Positions 7,374 through 11,065 of a stretch of DNA of 11,065 nt are shown piece after piece. The translations under genes were made by a program, and so were the position numbers. How positions within the stretch are numbered: position 1 is the first letter of the stretch; each line of letters opens with the position of its first letter. The DNA is from JADFOB01 sp964651325 (GTDB lineage Bacteria; Planctomycetota; Phycisphaerae; UBA1845), in contig CAZYXP010000128.1 of the NCBI GenBank assembly GCA_964651325.1, positions 1 through 11,065 on the forward strand, given 5' to 3'. The notes beneath the pieces were generated by a model that had not been told where the DNA came from, searched no databases, and saw only the letters and a program-made list of their open reading frames with translations.

Positions 7374-7772
7374 GACTTGGGCCTTCTTGCTCATAGCGGT
7401 CTGTCAATTCGATCGAACCATGAATCAAGACCGGGTTGACCACCTCCGCGTTTGGGAGTGCCCCTCCCAAGACGCACGGTAACGGAAATGTCAGATTGTG
7501 TGGAGAGCCGCCTACATTGGTTGCGAATATCGCGGGATCGTACTACCCTGCGATGCGGGAGCTTGGCTTCCCAAGAAATACGCCTAGGATTCCAACGGAT
7601 CAGCCGCGGCCCGGCGAGTCACTTGCCGGTCGCGCGGTCTCTTGGAGTCGGCGGGAAGTCACCCCTGCAATGGATTTGTATGGGGTGGGCCACAAACGCG
7701 TCGTTGAGCATGGCTAAACCAGAAGAAGCGTGGCCGCAGGTTGGAACACTGGGCGAGATCGCTTGTTAGACG

Positions 7773-7778
7773 AAAGGA
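7773..7778 (+). promoter_or_regulatory. Candidate ribosome binding site deciding the ATG at 7789
   Basis: AAAGGA lies 10 nt before the ATG at 7789. The longer frame from TTG at 7741 would place 16 charged residues before the signal peptide and has no such site, so 7789 is preferred. A second in-frame ATG at 7807, preceded by AGGA, remains possible and would still give a signal peptide. Confidence 0.45.
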
Positions 7779-7788
7779 TCAACGTCGA

Positions 7789-8928
7789 ATGAAAAGGACA
7801 AGAACAATGTCGAGCCGGTTTTCTGCTGTAGTGTTGGGTGTGCTCTTGGCGACGTCGGCGATGTCGATGTCCGCGAAGGCGGCGCCGGTTTCCGTGAATT
7901 TCACGCAGAACGCGCAGGTGCAAAGCGGTTTCACGCTTGATTTCGGATTCGGGCCGGACGGCGTGACTAGCGCGGCGGTGTCCGATACGACTTACGAATT
8001 GGAGATCGATCCGGCCGCCGGAACGGCCCGCTTTATCAGCTACTACCAAAACGTCGATGAATTGTTCCTGCCGACGCCGAATGGCCCGGTCGGGACGGGC
8101 GCCATTACGATTGAAATCATTTCGTCGTTGGGCGGCACGTTTGATCGGGAAACCGGTTCCTTCGTGACCAACGACATCTACGCCGTGAATTTCACCGGCG
8201 ATTTGAGCGCCTTTGGGATCGAGTCTCCCTTCGTGCTTCCGAGTTCTTCGCGTGCGACCGTGGCGTTTGCCAGCCCGAATTCCGGCGACACCGTGCTCAC
8301 ATGGGACGGAGGCAGCGTCTTGGCGGGGGCCCCCTTTACGTACACCTGTCAGGTGAACGGCAGCTTCGTCTCCACGAACTCGACGGCCTACATCACCACC
8401 GCATTCCCGCCGCACGGCGCGATCGACGCTCGCCAACCGCATGCCCTCGTCGATGCCGGCGCGCTTCAGGGGTGGGATACCTTTGACGTCACATTCAACG
8501 CCCAGCCGACTGCACCCATCGCACCTGAAGATTTGTTGCTGATGGAATGGGGTTCGGATGGCGTGGCGCCTGCCATTGCCAGTGTAACGGACCTCGGCGG
8601 CAGCACCATGCAGATTCAATTGGCTGAGCCGATCGCCCCCGGTGCATGGACGACACTGACCCACATCGCCAGCGGAACCAGCATTTGCGTTGCCTCCCTG
8701 CCGGGCGACGTCAACGGCGACAAAACCGTGGGCCCGAGCGACATTCTAGCAGTGATTGATTGTATCAACGGCGTGGGCTCCGGGGCGTGTGCCGCCTACA
8801 GCACCGACGTCGATCGAAGTGGTCAAAGCGGCCCTTCGGATATTCTACGCGTGATCGATCTGCTCAACGGCGCAGGCACGTTTGACATGTTTAACGGTGC
8901 CACGCTAGGCGATTCGCCCTGTTTCTAG
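7789..8928 (+). CDS. Secreted protein with 'IDARQPHAL'/dockerin-like C-terminal module
   Basis: 379 aa from the ATG at 7789, chosen because AAAGGA precedes it and a classic signal peptide follows: basic MKRTRTMSSR, hydrophobic core VVLGVLLATSA, likely cleavage after AKA at residue 31. The mature N-terminal half (about 32-205) is beta-rich, with no family I recognise and no catalytic motif. From about 205 it matches the end of the gene at 3-1310: 'IDARQPHAL', a beta-rich linker with a 'LAEPIAPGAWTTL' segment, then two EF-hand-like loops, DVNGDKTVGPSD (from residue 307) and DVDRSGQSGPSD (from 340), each followed by 'ILxVID' helices. Like the other protein it has a Cys next to the C-terminus (SPCF). 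It is probably exported, with calcium-binding loops that may mediate attachment (inference). Its neighbours do not indicate a pathway. Confidence 0.85.
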   Translation: MKRTRTMSSRFSAVVLGVLLATSAMSMSAKAAPVSVNFTQNAQVQSGFTLDFGFGPDGVTSAAVSDTTYELEIDPAAGTARFISYYQNVDELFLPTPNGPVGTGAITIEIISSLGGTFDRETGSFVTNDIYAVNFTGDLSAFGIESPFVLPSSSRATVAFASPNSGDTVLTWDGGSVLAGAPFTYTCQVNGSFVSTNSTAYITTAFPPHGAIDARQPHALVDAGALQGWDTFDVTFNAQPTAPIAPEDLLLMEWGSDGVAPAIASVTDLGGSTMQIQLAEPIAPGAWTTLTHIASGTSICVASLPGDVNGDKTVGPSDILAVIDCINGVGSGACAAYSTDVDRSGQSGPSDILRVIDLLNGAGTFDMFNGATLGDSPCF

Positions 8929-8934
8929 GGGCGA
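8914..8934 (+). other. Hairpin across the stop codon
   Basis: TCGCCC (8914-8919) pairs with GGGCGA (8929-8934), and the stop codon TAG (8926-8928) sits in the 9-nt loop. No T-run follows, so this is not a standard intrinsic terminator. It may help end or stabilise the transcript of the secreted-protein gene. Confidence 0.4.
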
Positions 8935-8961
8935 TGAGCTTCTAGGGCCCGTGTAGCTCGG

Positions 8962-9089
8962 CCGCCCTCGGTTGGGGCGGATGCGCCTCGTTCCAGGAGA
9001 CATTGGCTCCGAAGCCACACACCCGGGGGTGGGTGTGCCACAGCTGTAGCCCAACTGCCCTTGGCTGGGTGGGCTGCGGAGGAGTCCGC
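8962..9089. repeat. Cluster of four hairpins (REP-like intergenic element)
   Basis: Four inverted repeats in 128 bp between two rightward genes: CCGCCC/GGGCGG (8962-8980, 7-nt loop); CACACCC/GGGTGTG (9018-9037, 6-nt loop); AGCCCAAC/GGTGGGCT with one mismatch (9048-9075), extendable by GT/GC at its base; and GCGGA/TCCGC (9076-9089, 4-nt loop). None is followed by a T-tract. The density of stems resembles dispersed palindromic (REP-type) elements and could also stall polymerase or protect mRNA ends. Whether copies exist elsewhere in the genome cannot be seen here. Confidence 0.5.
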
Positions 9090-9121
9090 GGGGACGGCGA
9101 CGGAAAAGGGTATTTCACCGG

Positions 9122-10438
9122 ATGCCGTTTCATCAGCCCGAAGTCGAACAACTCAATGAGCAAGCGTTGCGGGCGCTGCAGCAGGATAGGCTTGCAATTC
9201 TGTTGCGGCGGACCGTTGACGCCAATCCATTCTACCGGGCCAAACTGGTCGATGCGGGCGTAGAAGCGGACGCGGGCTCGATCGAGCGTCTTCCGTTTAC
9301 AACGCGGGCTGAGATTGAGGCGGATCAGCGGGCGCATCGACCCTACGGTACGAACTCGGCGGTTGCATCGCCGGCGTTCCAAAGGCTGCATCAAACCTCC
9401 GGGACTTCGGGCGAGCCGGTCCGGTGGCGGGATACGCCGGAATCGTGGCAATGGTGGAAGCATTGCTGGCGGACTGTTTTTCGTGCGGGTGGCATCGATT
9501 CCAGCGATCGGATTCTTTTTCCGTTTTCCTTCGGCCCCTTTATTGGATTCTGGGCGGCGTTCGAGGCCGCGGCCGAGATGGGGAGTTTCTGTCTGCCGGC
9601 CGGCGGCATGACCACGGCTGCCCGGCTACGCTATTTGATCGAGCACGAAATAACCGTCCTCTGTTGCACGCCCACCTACGCGCTGCGGCTTGCCGACTTG
9701 GCCCGGGCGGAGGAGATCGATCTGCTGAATTCGCCGGTTCGAGCATTGGTTGTGGCCGGCGAACCGGGTGGCAACATCACCTCGACACGAACCCGGATCG
9801 AATCGGCCTTCGGCGCCCGCGTGTTGGACCACGCCGGCATGACGGAAATCGGCGCGTGGGGGTTCGAGTGCATCGAGCGGCCGGGCGGGTTGCACGTGAT
9901 GGAATCCGAGTTTATCGCGGAACTCATCGACCCGGAAACAGCGGAGCCGGTGCCGGCAGGCGGGCTTGGTGAGTTGGTGCTCACCAATCTCGGTCGTGTT
10001 GCCAGCCCGCTGATTCGCTACCGCACGGGTGATCGTGTCCGCTTGGAACGCGGGCCGTGCGCGTGTGGTCGCCATTTCGCCTGGTTGCCGGGCGGCGTGT
10101 TGGGCCGGATCGACGATATGATGTTGATCCGGGGCAACAACGTCTTTCCTTCCGCTCTGGAGAACATCGTTCGCGCGTTCGATGCCGTGGCCGAATTCGC
10201 CATTGAGGTTAGAGGCACTGGCGATCTGGCCGAATTGGTGCTTTCGGTGGAGCCCGTGCCGTCCGCCGCGGACCTCCGCTTGGGGGAGCGCATCGTGGAG
10301 ACGATTCAGGACCGGCTTCACTTTCGCCCGGTCGTGGTTATGGTAAAATGCGGCTCGCTGCCCAGGTTTGAGATGAAAGCGAAGCGGGTGATCCGATCGA
10401 CGTCGGATAAAGGCGGGTCCCAGGGCGAAGGTCTATAG
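9122..10438 (+). CDS. Phenylacetate-CoA ligase (PaaK)-family adenylate-forming enzyme
   Basis: Cytoplasmic ANL-superfamily enzyme, 438 aa, essentially the length of E. coli PaaK (437). It should activate a carboxylic acid with ATP to an acyl-adenylate and transfer it to CoA. Motifs in order: PFYRAKL (36-42); phosphate loop QTSGTSGEP (91-99); AGEPGG (212-217); adenine/Mg motif HAGMTE (237-242); RTGD (301-304) with the ribose-binding Asp; Cys-x-Cys-Gly pair (313-316); hinge GRIDDMMLIRG (328-338) followed by NNVFP; and a C-terminal PRFEMKAKR (414-422) supplying the catalytic-region lysine. The ATG at 9122 has only AAGGG at 11 nt. The family also includes F390 synthetases and other aryl-acid ligases. 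No phenylacetate catabolic (paa) gene is nearby, so the substrate is open. The next gene starts 12 nt downstream. Confidence 0.9.
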   Translation: MPFHQPEVEQLNEQALRALQQDRLAILLRRTVDANPFYRAKLVDAGVEADAGSIERLPFTTRAEIEADQRAHRPYGTNSAVASPAFQRLHQTSGTSGEPVRWRDTPESWQWWKHCWRTVFRAGGIDSSDRILFPFSFGPFIGFWAAFEAAAEMGSFCLPAGGMTTAARLRYLIEHEITVLCCTPTYALRLADLARAEEIDLLNSPVRALVVAGEPGGNITSTRTRIESAFGARVLDHAGMTEIGAWGFECIERPGGLHVMESEFIAELIDPETAEPVPAGGLGELVLTNLGRVASPLIRYRTGDRVRLERGPCACGRHFAWLPGGVLGRIDDMMLIRGNNVFPSALENIVRAFDAVAEFAIEVRGTGDLAELVLSVEPVPSAADLRLGERIVETIQDRLHFRPVVVMVKCGSLPRFEMKAKRVIRSTSDKGGSQGEGL

Positions 10439-10450
10439 GCATAGATAATC

Positions 10451-11065
10451 ATGATGAGCATGCGCACCATTACATTGATGTTGGCGGCGCTCGGCTTGGG
10501 CCGGGCGACGTTGGCGGCGGATTGGCCCTCTTGGCGCGGCCCCGAACAGAGCGGGTTTCTTCGCGCCGACGCGCCAGTGACCTCCTGGTCGCAGGACGGT
10601 CATAATCTACTTTGGAAGATTCCGATTGGCGGGCGATCGACTCCCGTCTATCTGAACAAGCGGGTCTACCTCATCGCCCCGGCCGGCGACGGGCAAACAC
10701 TCGGCGAACGCGTGGTATGCCTGGACCCTGACACGGGCAAGACGATCTGGGAACACCGCTTCAACGTCTTTCATACCGACATCGTCCGCGACCGCCTCGG
10801 CTGGACGTCTGTCGTCGGCGATCCGGAAACCGGCAACCTCTATGCCCATGGCACGGGCGGCGAGCTGTTCTGCTTTAATAAGGACGGCAAGCTGCTTTGG
10901 AAACACTCGCTGACTGAGGAGTACGGCCGATCGAGCGGATACGGCGGACGACTGCACACCCCGATTATCGACGAAGATCGTGTCATAATCAGCTTCACCT
11001 ACATTCTTTCGACGTGGGGTTCGGGCAAGAAGAAAGCCGCCCATCGCTATCTGGCCTTTGACAAA
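10451..11065 (+). CDS. Secreted PQQ-like beta-propeller repeat protein (3' partial)
   Basis: Open from ATG at 10451 to the window edge with no stop (205 codons seen). Two more in-frame ATG codons follow at 10454 and 10460; the start choice among them is uncertain. A signal peptide is clear: MRTITLMLAALGLG..., with likely cleavage near ATLAA about residue 23, after which the mature chain begins DWPSWRGPEQSG, a start very common in secreted planctomycete quinoprotein-like proteins. Blade-type motifs follow: 'CLDPDTGKTIWEH' (90-102), 'DPETGNLYAHGTGGELFCF' (124-142) and 'NKDGKLLWKHSL' (143-154), i.e. the Asp-x2-Thr-Gly...Trp pattern of PQQ propellers. Only the first blades are visible, so PQQ or metal-binding residues cannot be judged; many such proteins bind no cofactor. 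It is probably periplasmic and probably co-transcribed with the CoA ligase 12 nt upstream. Confidence 0.9.
   Translation, partial: MMSMRTITLMLAALGLGRATLAADWPSWRGPEQSGFLRADAPVTSWSQDGHNLLWKIPIGGRSTPVYLNKRVYLIAPAGDGQTLGERVVCLDPDTGKTIWEHRFNVFHTDIVRDRLGWTSVVGDPETGNLYAHGTGGELFCFNKDGKLLWKHSLTEEYGRSSGYGGRLHTPIIDEDRVIISFTYILSTWGSGKKKAAHRYLAFDK

Larger units (their letters stand above)
7277..7788. other. Divergent intergenic region, no convincing gene
   Basis: 512 bp separate the leftward glycosyltransferase from the rightward secreted-protein gene, so promoters for both should lie here. I see a run of ten C (7364-7373), a 10-bp direct repeat near the glycosyltransferase start, and a purine-rich site AAAGGA (7773-7778) before the downstream ATG. 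Short open frames around 7436-7769 overlap each other in different frames, lack recognisable motifs and have no ribosome sites, so I do not call them genes. I cannot place a -35/-10 pair with confidence. Confidence 0.6.

Noticed and set aside
7741..7768. Possible -35/-10 pair TTGGAA - 17 nt - TGTTAG before the secreted-protein gene
   Set aside because: Spacing is ideal, but only 4 of 6 and 3 of 6 bases match the sigma-70 consensus, and promoter rules in this lineage are uncertain.
7436..7769. Two overlapping small open frames (about 93 and 105 codons) in the divergent intergenic region
   Set aside because: Different frames over the same DNA, no ribosome site, no hydrophobic or conserved pattern; treated as non-coding.
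7714..8664. 316-codon minus-strand open frame
   Set aside because: It is antisense to the secreted-protein gene, which has a signal peptide, a ribosome site and a module conserved with another gene; the antisense frame has none of these.
9626..11044. Minus-strand open frames at 9626-10321 and 10607-11044
   Set aside because: They are antisense to the CoA ligase and the propeller protein, both recognised by ordered family motifs.
1..11065. CRISPR array, defence island, transposon or prophage
   Set aside because: No regularly spaced repeats, cas-like genes, transposases, terminal inverted repeats or phage structural genes were seen on either strand.

Overview
The window is a GC-rich bacterial chromosome fragment, most likely from a planctomycete or close relative (Planctomycetota). 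This rests on gene style: two secreted proteins ending in dockerin-like EF-hand pairs (GDVNGD...), Cys-rich GACC-type repeats and a C-rich 'CC..C...CC..W..IC' module, a PQQ-type beta-propeller protein whose mature part begins with 'DWPSWRGP', and an FtsX-family permease with the 'GALIVGDS' N-terminus. Strong Shine-Dalgarno sites are scarce. No lineage marker (16S, ribosomal protein) is present, so the assignment is inference.

Layout. (1) 3-1310 (+): 3' part of a large Cys-rich secreted protein with a C-terminal 'IDARQPHAL' + dockerin-like module; its start is outside the window. (2) 1311-1875: 565 bp without a protein gene, holding a class II tRNA-Leu(UAA) on the minus strand and a small hairpin. 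(3) 1876-7276 (-): a tight three-gene set read right to left: a GT4 glycosyltransferase, a LolD/MacB-type ABC ATPase 12 nt later, and a very large two-unit FtsX-like permease about 10 nt after that. (4) 7277-7788: a 512-bp divergent intergenic region with a 10-C tract and a short direct repeat in front of the glycosyltransferase. (5) 7789-8928 (+): a second secreted protein carrying the same C-terminal module as the first. (6) 8914-9089: a string of hairpins. (7) 9122-10438 (+): a PaaK-family acyl/aryl-CoA ligase. (8) 10451 to the window end (+): the N-terminal 205 residues of a secreted PQQ-like beta-propeller protein.

How the genes fit together. The minus-strand trio looks like one transcription unit. 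An ATPase paired with an FtsX permease normally drives export or extraction of an envelope molecule (lipoprotein, lipid, peptide), and the linked glycosyltransferase suggests, without proving, a glycosylated envelope product. The two secreted proteins share a terminal module but nothing else, so that module looks like a mobile anchoring or sorting tail. The CoA ligase and the propeller protein are 12 nt apart and probably co-transcribed, but no pathway partner is visible. I see no CRISPR array, transposase, phage gene or clear defence system. The best candidates for something under-described are the shared C-terminal module, the glycosyltransferase-ABC trio and the intergenic hairpin cluster.
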